In this document: piece after piece, positions 11,366-22,171 of the stretch | How positions within the stretch are numbered: position 1 is the first letter of the stretch | How the letters are laid out: every line of letters begins with the position of its first letter | NCBI RefSeq assembly: GCF_016801865.2 | Contig: NC_068937.1 | Span: 111,887,068-111,951,067, forward strand | DNA length: 64,000 nt | Direction of reading: 5' to 3' | Origin: Culex pipiens pallens | Taxonomy: Eukaryota; Arthropoda; Insecta; Diptera; Culicidae | The notes under the pieces: generated by a model | What the model was told of the DNA's origin: nothing | What the model saw: the letters and a program-made list of their open reading frames with translations, nothing else | Databases searched by the model: none | Made by a program: the position numbers and the translations under genes

Positions 11366-13378
11366 GAGCAACTCTCTACGAAATCGGCCGATTTCGACCA
11401 TTTTTATTTTTTGTATTTTTTGATTTGACTCAAACTTTGTGGGGGCCTTCCCTATGACCAAATATGCTATTTTGTGTCATTGGTTCACCCATACAAGTCT
11501 CCATACAATTTTGGCAGCTGTCCATACAAAAATGGTATGTGAATATTCAAACAGCTGTAACTTTTGAGTGAATTTTCTGATCAATTTGGTGTCTTCGGCA
11601 AAGTTGTAGGTATTGTTAAGGACTTTTGAGAAAAAAATAGGTACACGGAAAAAAAAATTGAGGATTATTTTACCAACTTTTTTTTTGCTAAAACTCAATT
11701 TCCCAAAATACGTATTTTTGATTTTCGAGATTTTTTTATATGTTTTAGGGGACAAAAATCCGCAACTTTTGAGCCATAGAGAAACATGGTCAAAAAATCT
11801 GCCGCCGAGTTATGAATTTTTGAAAAAAATAGTGATTTTTGGAAAAAATCGAAGTTTCATGCAAAAACAAGTTTGACATTATTTTTTAATGCAAAATTGA
11901 ATTTGCAATCGAAAAGTACCTTACATATTTTTTGATAAAGGGCTCCGTTTTCTAGATATAGCCACCGAAAGTTTGATTTTAGCGAAATATTTGCAGTTTT
12001 TCAATTTTTAAGAAAAGTGACCATGAGTGACCATTTCTAAAAATATATTTTTTGAAAAGTTCAAAAAATTTGCTATAAAATTGTCTAAGAGAAATTGAAG
12101 ATTGGGCCTTTGGTTGCTGAGATACAGCGGCTTAAAAAAAACGAAACACGAAAATTGAAGTTTTCTAAGTCTCACCCAAACAGCCCACCATTTTCTAATG
12201 ACGATATCTCAACAACTAATGGTCCGATTTTCAATGTTAATATGTGAAACATTCGTGAAATTTTCCGATCTTTTCGAAAAAAAATATTATGAAATTTTTT
12301 AAATCATGACTAGCATTTAAAATGGGCGTAATATTCAATGTTTGGCCCTTTTAAAATGTTAGTCTTGATTTTATATATTTATATCAAAAAATCTCGAAAA
12401 TCAAAAAATACCGTCAGTGGGGGTGACATTGGGTCTGGGGGGTGAGATTGGGTCAAAGTGATTTTTTACGGATTTTACCATTTCTCAGATTCTTTTCAAT
12501 GAAACTGAATTCTGTTAAAAGGGTTGTGTAGGGGACATCTTAAGATGACTTCGCTGAAAAAAAATCGTTCCTAGAACATATCCTGTTATTTTGGCAGATG
12601 TCTAAAGTTGGGGTACGTTTTTGGCCAAAAATGACCTCTCGAAAAATCATTTTTCTAATATTTTTGTTAGAATTGCTCGAAAACTACCCAAGTGTTTGAA
12701 AATCTCCACTTCAAACATTGTAGCGTGTCAATACGATTCCCTCGAACAAGAAACGCTGTTGGATGACTTGTTTTTACCATATCTTTGTATTTCAGCATCA
12801 TTTTAGTTTCATTTGACCCAATGTCACCCCCTCTAAGGGGTGAGATTGGGTCAATTTTCAAACAATTGGCATTTAAGGTAGTGTTCATCAAAATCGACCA
12901 TATTTTGGGAAAATGTTAGTAAACTATCTAAGAACAAATCTACGTTAAAAGATTTTCGATATTATTTAAATTGTTTTTGTTATTAAGAAATTTCGAGAGG
13001 TGTTTCGTTTTTTGACCCATAGTCACCCCCACTGACGGTACGTATTTTGGGAAATTGAGTTTTAGTAAAAAAAAATTGATAAAAAAATCCTCAATTTTTT
13101 TTTTCCGTGTACCTATTTTTTTCTCAAAAGTCCTCAACAATACCTACAACTTTGCTGAAGACACCAAATTGATAAAAAAAATCACTCAAAAGTTACAGCT
13201 GTTTGAATATTTACATACCATTTTTGTATGGACAGCTGCCAAAATTGTATGGAGACTTGTATGGGTGAACCAATGACACAAAATAGCATATTTGGGTATA
13301 GGTAAGGCCCCCACAAAGTTTGAGTCAAATCAAAAAATACAAATAAAATCCATTTCCGGTTTTGGTAGAGAATTGCTC
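11366..13378. mobile_element. Complete foldback element with 4-bp TSD and nested MITE
   Basis: The ends are GAGCAACTCTC and GAGAATTGCTC. The flanking duplication is TGAT at 11362-11365 and 13379-13382. Long inverted arms match the other foldback copies. A separate TA-type MITE is inserted at 12411-13038. Confidence 0.9.
12411..13038. mobile_element. TA-target MITE nested in foldback element
   Basis: The 628-bp insert has perfect 17-bp TIRs CCGTCAGTGGGGGTGAC and a TA duplication at 12409-12410 and 13039-13040. Removing it restores the foldback's AATACGTATTTT sequence. The TA target suggests Tc1/mariner-like mobilisation. The interior repeats GAGATTGGGTC. Confidence 0.93.
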
Positions 13379-13382
13379 TGAT

Positions 13383-14164
13383 GGGAATGGCTTCAGCAGA
13401 ATAAAATTACATCAGTTGATCAATAAGATTGCCGAGATAAACTTGTTTAAAGTTCTGCATAGCATTTTTGATTTTGACTATTGATATCCCAGCAGAATTT
13501 GACTTGCATGTAAGTTGGAAAAACTTGAATGAGAACAAACTGAAAATTAAATTTTAAAGTGGCTATAAATAGGGCAAGGTGGGGCAAGACGACCATATGG
13601 GGCAAGAAGAACAATCGTTCGTACGTCCGTAATTTTTACAATTTTGGTTATGTCCAGTATGAAATAAAATAAGGCTTAGGGTTTGTTTTAAGGGGTTTTT
13701 GCAACCCTGCCAGTATTTTTTACGCTTTGATTTTTTAGATTTTTTTAACGATGGATATCAAAAATCCATGAATGTAAGCTTGTTGTGTACATGTTTGTGA
13801 ATATTTAGAGAAAGTTTGATGCAATTTGGATAGTTTTTAGGAAAACTGAGTGGTCCAATAACAACGTAGTTTTGAAAAATAGAGTATTTTGCTTTTGTAA
13901 CGCAAGTTTCCCGTTATGAACCTAACAATATGGATATCAAAATTCATGATTTTGAAGCACCAACTCAAAACTGGTCTTTGGCAATGCTTTGGTGGCCACT
14001 GGCCAACCCGGAACCGGTTCCGGAGAATTCCGGGGAACCTACGGAGTGGTCAATACTTTATCAAACAAAAACCAGCCAAACAGGATTCAAATTACAGCGC
14101 ATCCAAAATCATTTTCATTTATGATCACCAGAACCGATATCGGACCGACCTGGCCAATTTGGCA
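13383..14164. other. Repeat-rich flank, unassigned
   Basis: 13575-13610 carries a degenerate GGGGCAAGA-type motif that resembles a MITE end. I could not find its partner end. No coding signal. Confidence 0.4.
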
Positions 14165-14402
14165 CCGGTTCCAAGTACCCCAGCGGATCTCGGAATATGG
14201 CCAACCACGCAGTTATTCCAGAATTATTTTTGTTCAAGTAATATGGGTGTCAAAGTTCACAATTTTTAACAAGAAGATCATTTATATTGTCCAACATCAT
14301 TTTTGGATCGAACCTGGCATATTACTCGAACAAAAATAATTCTAGAATAACTGCGTGGTTGGCCATATTCCGAGTTCCGCTGGGGTACTTGGAACCGGTT
14401 GT
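14165..14402. repeat. Inverted repeat (75-bp arms)
   Basis: 14165-14240 reappears inverted at 14328-14402, including GAATTATTTTTGTTC and CCAACCACGCAGTTATTC. The arms are separated by about 87 bp. It is probably the end region of an element whose outer borders I cannot define. Confidence 0.85.
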
Positions 14403-14796
14403 TGGAGATCAAAGGATAATAAATATTATAAATGTTTTATATAATGTTTCCGAGCCTATTTGCAGAAAAATTGTACATGAGTCATTCAAAAATTCCGTCA
14501 CTTAGGTTTGTGGCAACTCGAAAAATGTAGGTATTTTATAAAACTTGTTGAGTAAATCAAAATAGACCGATGTTCACAATGGGAAAAAATTCTAAAACTA
14601 TCAAAAAAATAATCACGTGGGGGGCATCCAGTCCCCTTTATGATAAACTGATTTATGTGAGGGTTTATTTTAATACAACGCAACGAATTTTTTATCGCAC
14701 ACCCTTATGTAGGCCAAATTACAAAGTATATATTTTGGACAGCATGGACATTTCGGATCAATCAGCAACTTACAAAAATTTTCGTTGGTTTAAAAT

Positions 14797-15574
14797 TTAT
14801 TTCCACCTTAATTTGCATAATTTACTTAGTACTTTTTTCGAACATCCCGAAAATATGTATAAAAATATCACACATCTTCCCCTCATTGTTTTCGTCAATT
14901 TCATTTCTCTATGGGAGTCAGTTTTTTTCCTTTCTCATAATTTGTCTTTTTTCGGCAATTAATTACATTTCTTTTAAAATAAGAATCAAAAGTATTGGCA
15001 TTAAACCGATCATAGTTTTCTCCTTTTTCCTTCACGATTCATCTAGATTTGTTTTTTAAAACACTTGTCACCACAACAAGCCTGCTCGAAGCAATTCCTT
15101 CTACCCGCGCCCACGCTCTCACGATTCAGACCGCTTTTTTGTACTCACACTCATTCGTCGCTTGCTTCGTTCACCCGCTTAAACAAAATCATCATCCAGT
15201 CAACCAACGCTCTATGGAAACACGACGCCCAAAGCTAATCCTAGCAAGCCTTGGCGCGGCAAACACACGACACGTGGCTTCTCGCTGTCCCCTTCTCCGC
15301 ACCCACTTTGCATTCTAGAGTTAATTAATTGTTCTACCTGTACAAGATTTGAGCCAAACGGACCGGTTTCGTTCCCTCAGGCCACCGGATTGATGACCAG
15401 TTCCAGCGGAAGCCCACCGCCGCCGTAGGGAGATGAGTGACGACACTCGATCCGGGTTGGCCACCGGTGGACCTGCTGCTCGTCCTCCTCCTCCTCCTCC
15501 TCCTCCTCCTCAAAGACAGTGCCCCCTCCGGTGGCGGCGCTGGTCCGGTGACCACCCGGCAGCAGGCCCCTTTA
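14797..15574 (-). other. Possible 3' UTR with candidate poly(A) signal
   Basis: Downstream of the stop codon the minus strand first shows AATAAA at 14797-14802, and a second one at 14664-14669. The stretch 15030-15574 is less AT-rich than its surroundings and contains a (GAG)n run in transcript sense at 15484-15511, next to the stop codon. This fits a 3' UTR of about 0.8 kb. Without transcript data the end is a guess. Confidence 0.35.
15484..15511. repeat. (CTC)n trinucleotide microsatellite
   Basis: About nine uninterrupted CTC units on the plus strand (GAG in transcript sense) lie about 65 nt after the stop codon, in the presumed 3' UTR. Plus-strand ORFs through this region showing Leu or Pro runs are artefacts of this repeat. 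Confidence 0.9.
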
Positions 15575-15797
15575 TCAGTCCCCGTCGATGGCCATGTGGC
15601 GATGGTTGCCGTTTTGCATCAGCTTCGTCACCGGCACCGTCGTCTGGATGACGCCGTTCGTGTCCGGCTTCCAGTCGATCTGGGTCTGCTGGGCCTGCTG
15701 TTGTTGCTGCAGTTGTTGCTGCTGGGCGAGCTTCTGGTCGTGGTGGTGACCGTTGATGGCGTCCGGCTCGTGGGTGTAGCTCGTGTTGAAGCATTTT
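15575..15797 (-). CDS. Exon I: cytoplasmic tail and stop codon
   Basis: This 223-bp terminal coding exon has acceptor CCCACCCAG. It completes Lys-Lys-Cys-Phe after the membrane helix, then encodes a short tail: NTSYTHEPDAINGHHHDQKL, a glutamine tract with two runs of four or five Gln, then QTQIDWKPDTNGVIQTTVPV and NGNHRHMAIDGD before a TGA at 15575-15577. The tail has no phosphatase or kinase domain and no recognisable ITIM. A LAR-type phosphatase is therefore excluded for this isoform. The IDWKPDTNGVIQTTVPV segment looks the most constrained and may be a docking motif. Alternative 3' exons cannot be excluded. Confidence 0.92.
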
Positions 15798-16120
15798 CTG
15801 GGTGGGAAGAAAGGGAAGGGAGAACGGAGGGAAATTTTGTTAGAATAATTAATTCGGGAAACAAGCTGATGAAGCTCGCAATCAAAATTCATAAATGAGC
15901 AAAGTTTTTGACTGCCGTCGCTGACTAAATTAGAGTTTTATAGTTGGGCAAAATAGTGCAGCGGTTCAACTTCAGGACAGCAGGTCACAAATTTGACAAG
16001 ATAAAAAGTTCCTCAGAGCAATTCTCCATAATTACGGCCATCGATTATCAAGGGAATGATAGAACAAGGAAAATCACAAATCCGCAAAACAAACGCGATC
16101 AAAAATTAAAATGGACAAAT

Positions 16121-17624
16121 GAGCAATTCTCTACCAAAACCGGAAATGGATTTTATTTGTATTTTTTGATTTGGCTCAAACTTTGTGGGGGCCTTCCCTA
16201 TGACCAAATATGCTATTTTGTGTCATTGGTTCACCCATACAAGTCTCCATACAATTTTGGCAGCTGTCCATACAAAAATGGTATGTAAATATTCAAACAG
16301 CTGTGACTTTTGAGTGAATTTTCTGATCAATTTGGTGTCTTCGGCAAAGTTGTAGGTATTGTTGAGGACTTTTGAGAAAAAAATAGGTACACGGAAAAAA
16401 AATTGCAGATTTTTTTATCAACTTTTTTTTCACTAAAACTCAAGTTCAAAAAATACGTATTTTTTGATTTTTGAGATTTTTTTATATGTTTTAGGGAACA
16501 AAAATCCGCAACTTTTGAGCCATAGAGAAACATGGTCCAAAAATCTGCCGCCGAGTTATGAATTTTTGAAAAAACAGTGATTTTTAGAAAAAATCGAAGT
16601 TTTATGCAAAAACAAGTTTGACATTACTTTTTAATGCAATAATGGGCGTAATATTCAATATTTGGCGCTTTTAAAATGTTAGTCTTGATTTAAAAATTTT
16701 CAAAATATTTTTTTCGATAAGATCGGAAAATTTCACGAATGTTTCATATATTAACATTGAAAATCGGACCATTAATTGCTGATATATCGTCATTAGAAAA
16801 TGGTGTGTTGTTTTGGTGAGATTTAGAAAACTTCAATTTTCGTGTTTCTTTTTCTTAAAGCGGCTCTATCTCAGCAACCCGAGGTCCAATCTTCAATGTC
16901 TCTTAGACAATTTTATAGCAAATTTTCTGAACTTTTCAAAACAAAAAATTAAGAAATGGTCACTCATGGTCACTATTTTTAAAAATTAAAAAACTGGAAA
17001 AATTTCGCTAAAATCAAACTTTCGTTGGCTATATCTTGAAAACGGAGCCCTTTATCAAAAAATCTGTAGAGTACTTTTCGATTGCAAATTCAATTTTGCA
17101 TTAAAAAGTAATGTCAAACTTGTTTTTGCATGAAACTTCAATTTTTTTCCAAAAATCACTATTTTTTCAAAAATTCATAACTCGAAGGCAGATTTTTTGA
17201 CCATGTTTATCTATGGCTCAAAAGTTGCGGATTTTTGTCCCCTAAAACATATCAAAAAATCTCGAAAATCAAAAAATACGTATTTTTTGAACATGAGTTT
17301 TAGTGAAAAAAAAGTTGACAAAAAAATCTGCAAAATTTTTTTCCGTGTACCTATTTTTTCTCAAAAGTCCTCAACAATACCTACAACTTTGCCGAAGACA
17401 CCAAATTGATCAGAAAATTCAAACAAAAGTTACAGCTATTTGAATATTTACATACCATTTTTGTATGGATAGCAGCCAAAATTGTATGGAGAATTGTATG
17501 AGTGAACCAATCACGCAAAATAGCTTATTTGGTCATAGGGAAGGCCCCCACAAAGTTTGAGTCAAATATAAAAATACAAAAAATAAAAATGGTCGAAATC
17601 GGCCGATTTCGTAGAGAGTTGCTC
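16121..17624. mobile_element. Complete foldback element with 4-bp TSD (reference copy)
   Basis: The 1504-bp element has ends GAGCAATTCTC and, inverted, GAGCAACTCTC. It is flanked by AAAT at 16117-16120 and 17625-17628. The arms are about 525 bp each (16121-16642 and about 17096-17624) with a non-inverted core. It has no coding capacity. It lies in intron 8. Confidence 0.93.
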
Positions 17625-17638
17625 AAATAAATCTCTTT

Positions 17639-17950
17639 GCCGGGACCGGTGGTGTGGGGGTAAGCGTGGTTGCCTCTCACCCAGTCCGCCTGGGTTCGAT
17701 CCCAGAAGGTTTGGTGGCATTTTTCGAGATTAGATTTCTAACCTAGAGATTAGGCCGTTAGCTCAATCCAGGTGTAGGAGTCGTCTCACTGAGTCCTGTC
17801 TCGGTGGAGTCGCTGGTAGGCAGTTGGACTCACAATTCAAAGGTCGTCAGTTCGAATCCCGGGGTAGATGGAAGCTTAGGTGTAAAAAAAGGTTTGCAAT
17901 TGCCTCAACAATCAAGACTTCGGACACCTAGTTCCGAAAATTATTTATTT
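17639..17950 (+). mobile_element. Dimeric tRNA-like SINE
   Basis: It contains two tRNA-like modules in the same orientation. The first has B box GGTTCGATCCC at 17693-17703. The second has hairpin TTGGA/TTCAA with loop CTCACAA and B box near 17849-17859. A double tRNA head recalls the Twin SINE reported from Culex, but the spacing here (about 157 bp between B boxes) seems larger than I remember for Twin. The 3' border is uncertain. Confidence 0.75.
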
Positions 17951-18112
17951 AATATTACATGACCAGCCTAAAGGCCCAGTCATCGAACTATTTTTAAAAG
18001 CCGTAGCAGGCCGGAGTTTGAGCAGGTCTATTGTAGAGAGTAGCATCATAGACCAACACAGAGTTAACACTGCCTCATGATTTTTTGTTTAACATCGCCG
18101 GTAAATCGCACG

Positions 18113-19681
18113 CCTGATTTCGACCATTTTTATTTTTTGTATTTTTTGATTTAGCCAAACTTTGTCGGGGCCATTGGTTCACCCATACAAGTCTCCATAC
18201 AATTTTGGCAGCTGTCCATACAAAAATGGTATGTAAATATACAAACAGCTGTAACTTTCGAATGAATTTTCTGATCATGGTCCAATCTTCAATGTTTCTT
18301 AGTAAATTTTACCGCAAATTTTCAGAGCTATTAAAAAAAATATTTTCAGTAATGGTCGCTCATGGTCACTTTTTAAAAATCTCAAAACTGCAAATATTTC
18401 GCTAAAATCAAACTTTCGGTGGCAATATTTTAAAAATGGAGCCCTTTATTAAAAAATCTGTAAAGTACTTTTCGATTGAAAATTCAATTTTACATAAAAT
18501 AAATACGTTAAATTATGTTTTGTATGAAATTTCAATTTTTTCAAAACTCAATATTTTTTCAAAAAATCATAACTCGGCGGCAGATTTTTGACCATATTTC
18601 TCTATGGCTCAAAAGTTGCGGATATTTTTCGCCTTAAGCATTTCAAAAAATCTAGAAAATCAAAAAATACGTATTTTGGAAAATTGAGTTTTTAAGGAAA
18701 ATGGTTAATAAAAAATCGGTATTTTTTCCCATGCCTATTTTTTCTCAATAGTTCTAATCTAATCTAATCTATTCAGACCCTAGCGCAGCCAATCTTTCGA
18801 AGGGATCCTGGAGAGTGCCTTAGGTTAGATGACGCCTAGCACTCTTCTTGTCATTTATTAACATTTGTAGTGGGCCATTGCATTGAAATGCATTGAAACA
18901 TCACAAGCGTTAAAGCGGCCAGGCCTACTGCGTAAAGCCGTATCGCAGAGATGACTCGTAATTGGGTTGAGTTTGAGCACTGAGTGTTCGAACAACAACA
19001 CAATTTTGAATCGACAGAGGAGGAAGAAGCGTGGGGACACACCACCATACGCTCCGAGATTTTGGTTGTATTCGTTGGGAGCACCTTGCTAAGAAGGTTT
19101 GGTACTCCGGGACCCTCTGGGATGGGAAATTGTATTTCCCCGAATGCCCTGGACACTTTTTGCCGTGGTTATAGCGCCACAACTCGCTCTCTGTAACAGT
19201 ATTCCTAAATCCAGTCCACGCTCACCAAGTCGTCATGGCCTAGTGGTTAGCATTTTTGCTTACCAATTCAAAGGACGGGGGTTCGAACCCCGCCTAGAGC
19301 GACTATGATTTTTTGTTCAATTTTAAATTTATGTGTTCTTAACTTTCTCGTTGGGAGCAGATGGGCATCGAACCCAGAACCATTCGCTTACAAAGCGAGA
19401 ACCGTAACCAGTCAGCCACGGCTGCTCCTCCTATTTTTTCTCAATAGTTCTCAACAAAAACTACAACTTTGCCGAAGACACCAAATCGATCAGAAAATTC
19501 ACTCAAACTTTGAATATTTACGTACTATTTTTGTATGGACAGCTGCCAAAATTTATGGAGACTTGTATGGGTGAACCAATGACACAAAATAGCTTCTTTG
19601 GTCATAGGGAAGGCTCCCACAAAGTTGAAGCCAAATCGAAAAATACAAATAAAATCCATTTCTGGTTTTGGTAGAGAATTT
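18113..19681. mobile_element. Degraded foldback copy split by a composite retroelement
   Basis: 18113-18755 and 19430-19681 together match the foldback family. The central arm region is deleted and both tips are eroded. The 674-bp element at 18756-19429 interrupts it. Confidence 0.8.
18756..19429 (-). mobile_element. Composite retroelement with two convergent tRNA-like modules
   Basis: This 674-bp insert is flanked by a perfect 22-bp duplication (18734-18755 and 19430-19451). In minus orientation it begins with a 75-nt tRNA-like module (19354-19428) whose ends pair as GGAGCAG/CTGCTCC. A second 75-nt module (19229-19303) lies on the opposite strand with A box TGGCCTAGTGG and B box GGTTCGAACCC. 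The minus-sense 3' end is a short AGATT repeat, as in target-primed retroelements. The 300-bp body shows a 101-codon open frame without a recognised domain. Confidence 0.88.
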
Positions 19682-19689
19682 TTTAGCTA

Positions 19690-20985
19690 TTCATTGTAAT
19701 CATTGTTACATGAATTTTTTTTTTACAAAAATACGTATTTTTCCTGTAATTTGAAAATGCAATTTTTTACTCTAAAAAATTTCAAAATATTGCCTTTTGC
19801 AAAATGGGTATCAATTAATCGTGTTTCCGTCATACATTTCGAGTTTCGTAAATTTTTTTTTGAAAATACTGAAAGTTTCCACCAAACTACGTATTTTCGA
19901 AAAAAAAAAATTCTTAAAATTTCAGTTTTTTTGCAATATGGGTATCAAATGATCGGGACTCTTTCATTTATTTTGGAATGTAATAACATTTTTTTTAAAT
20001 ACTAAAAATTTTCATGAAACTACGTATTTTCGAAAAAAATACTCAAAATTTAATCGATCATTTGATACACACATTGTGAAAAACTGAATTTTTGAGCATT
20101 TTTTTTTTCGAGAACATGTAGTTTGGTGAAAAATTTAAGCATTTTCAAAAAACAAAATTCAGTTTCTTAACAATGTGGTTGTCAAACTATTGGGATTTTT
20201 TCATACATTTTGAAAGTTGTATCCTTTTAAAATGTTTGCTAAAATTACTATCGTTTGATGCCATATTGTAAAAAACTGAAGTTTGGAGTGTCCTTTTTTC
20301 AAAAATATGTATTTTCGTGAAATTTTGTAGTTTTTTTTCTTCAAAAAAATATACTATGACGTGTGTTGTATGCATCAGCATCAACATCACGCATTGTTGT
20401 ATTACATTCGAATTGTTTAAAAAAATCCGATCATTTGATACCAATATTGTGAAAAAATAAATTTTGAGTATTTTCTCAAATATACGTAGTTTTGTGAAAA
20501 TTGTCGGTATTTTCAAAAAAATGTGTTATAACTTTCGAAATGTATGAAAAAATCCTGATCGTTCGATTACCATATTGTAAAAAAATACGTAGTTTTGTGA
20601 AAATGTTTAGTACTTTCAAAAAAATATTACATTCGAATCGAATGAAAAATTTCCCGTCCGTGTGGATCAATCGGACCGCGCACTGGACTCACAATCCAGA
20701 GGTCGCCGGTTCGAATCCCGCGGCGGGCGCTCTAAAATTCTTTGTGCAAATATGGGTATTCGGCGCCGTCGCTCCGTGCCATACGTTCACACACTTAGGA
20801 GCCCAGGGCGGCGAAGTCCTTGTAGATAAAAGGAAGACACTAGTGGTTGGTACTAGCAATGCTGGCCGACAGCTATAAAGTCAACTTCGTTTCGTTGATA
20901 CCCATATTGCTTTAACAATACTTTTGAGTATTTTTTGAGAAACATTGCATTTTCAAAATAGAGGAAAAATAAGTATTTTTGTGAA
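19690..20985. repeat. Degenerate tandem/inverted array interrupted by SINE
   Basis: Variants of 'CTACGTATTTTCGAAAA', 'CAATATGGGTATCAAATGATCGG' and 'TTTCATACATTTTGAAA' recur every 100-190 bp in both orientations. The SINE at 20653-20892 splits the array, which resumes at 20897. Confidence 0.75.
20653..20892 (+). mobile_element. tRNA-derived SINE, copy 2
   Basis: This is nearly identical to 10813-11051 along its whole length, including the CAC-loop anticodon hairpin, GGTTCGAATCC B box and the ending AAGTCAACTTCGTT. No target duplication is evident. Confidence 0.92.
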
Positions 20986-21290
20986 AAATTTCATGAGTGG
21001 AATCGATAGCTGATATCATCCCGATTCCAAAACACAATAATTTTTTGACGTTAGTATGATTTTTCATACGATTATAGCCAATGTCTCCCATATAGCCAAC
21101 ATCCCATAAGCTCTGTGCTTCAATTGGGTACTGGGCCTTGCTTAACTGAGGTAGCTGAACGAATCAAAACCGGGACATGACTGTACCAGCAAATTTTATG
21201 GAGCCAAGAAATGAAATGACATTTCTTCGGACTGTTTTCTGGGCTACTTCGTGGTAGAATTGTCACAACAATTACATAAATGGTACTCAC

Positions 21291-21433
21291 TTCCACAGCA
21301 CAATCGCCAGAATGACCAGCAGCAGGCCAAAGCAGCAGATGACCGCTCCGGCCAGCACGATCAGGTCGTAGTCGGCGTAGTGATGGTACAGCGACGGTGG
21401 CTGGTGCTGATCGCAGTTGGCCAGCAGTGTAAT
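21291..21433 (-). CDS. Exon H: membrane-proximal stalk and transmembrane helix
   Basis: This 143-bp exon has acceptor CCATTTTACAG and donor GTGGAA|GTGAGT. It encodes a 23-residue stalk rich in His, Tyr and Pro, followed by about 24 hydrophobic residues, LIVLAGAVICCFGLLLVILA and on to IVLW, a clear single transmembrane helix. The basic pair KK at the junction with exon I acts as a stop-transfer signal. The topology is therefore N-outside, C-inside (type I). Confidence 0.93.
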
Positions 21434-21504
21434 CTGTAAAATGGAAAAGCAAAAGAATTCGACTGTCATTCGATTTTCTTTCGGCCTTCTCGGATCGGAC
21501 TCAC

Positions 21505-21899
21505 CTTCCTGACGTCCGAAAACGGCCCCAGGATGACCTTGTGTGGGTTCACCACGCTGATGGACGCGGCCCGCACCTTCAGCTCGTAACTCGAGCCCAT
21601 GCTCAGGTTCTGCAGCACGACCGAGGTCTCCACGATGGACGCGTTCGCCGAGATTCGGATCTCCCGCGAGCGCGTGTAGTCCATGTTGCGGTAGTTGACG
21701 ATGTAGTGGTTGACCGAGTTGTAGTAGTAGGCCGGAATTCGCCACGCCAGGTACAGGGCGTCCTCGGAGTAGCACGTCAGGTTGACGAACTTGGGCGCAC
21801 TCGGGCCACCAATGTCCGTTCGGATGACGGCCTCGGACGCATCACCGTCGTAGCGGAGCGTGAACGCTGCCACGATTAGCCGGTAGTCGGTGAAGGGTT
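21505..21899 (-). CDS. Exon G: end of FNIII 3 and all of FNIII 4
   Basis: This is the longest coding exon, 395 bp. Acceptor is CCCCCAG and donor is AGGAAG|GTGAGT. It starts with KPFTDYRLIVAAFTLRYDG, the F-strand of domain 3. PSAPKFVNLTCYSEDALYLA then begins domain 4, and WRIPAYYYNSVNHYIVNYRN gives its core Trp and C strand. The sequence NLSMGSSYELKVRAASISVV is its F strand. NLT, NAS and NLS are potential N-glycosylation sites. It ends in phase 0 at DVRK. Confidence 0.93.
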
Positions 21900-21957
21900 C
21901 TGGGGGATATTATTATCATTAGGAATTATGAGTTCAAACAAATTAAGCGAAACATAC

Positions 21958-22164
21958 TCAAACTGGACAGCGTGTAGTAGTAGATCGAGTTCTGGATGGC
22001 ATCGCTCTTCAGTATGGGCAGGTGGAGCAGCGTCTGGTTCTGGTACACGTAGTACACCCGGTAGCCGTGGATTACACCGTTCTTCCGTTCCGGCTCCTGC
22101 CAGCTGATCCGGATCGTCGTCGACGTCACCTCCAGGATGCTCAAGTTGCGGGGCCGGCTCGGGA
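21958..22164 (-). CDS. Exon F: most of FNIII domain 3
   Basis: This 207-bp exon has acceptor CTATACAG and donor TTTGA|GTATGT. After the Val codon shared with exon E it reads VPSRPRNLSILEVTSTTIRI, then the core SWQEPERKNGVIHGYRVYYV, then YQNQTLLHLPILKSDAIQN and YYYTLSSL. It carries the FNIII A-strand proline, B-strand Trp, and the N-G-x-I-x-GY-x-V-x-Y C-strand pattern. NLS and NQT are potential N-glycosylation sites. A 58-bp mini-intron separates it from exon G. Confidence 0.92.
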
Positions 22165-22171
22165 CTGTATA

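Noticed and set aside
13575..13660. MITE with GGGGCAAGA ends
   Set aside because: Only one candidate end is visible, with no matching inverted partner or duplication.
15575..15797. LAR-type receptor phosphatase
   Set aside because: The Ig/FNIII layout fits, but the reading frame ends 73 residues after the membrane with no phosphatase domain.
15437..15898. Plus-strand ORF with Leu and Val runs over the terminal exon
   Set aside because: It is antisense to exon I and the (CTC)n run. The minus strand fits splice phases and the protein domain order.
19354..19428. Genuine tRNA gene on the minus strand
   Set aside because: The acceptor ends pair well and the length is 75 nt. However, the D arm is displaced, the anticodon stem has a mismatch, and it is the head of an element with its own 22-bp target duplication.
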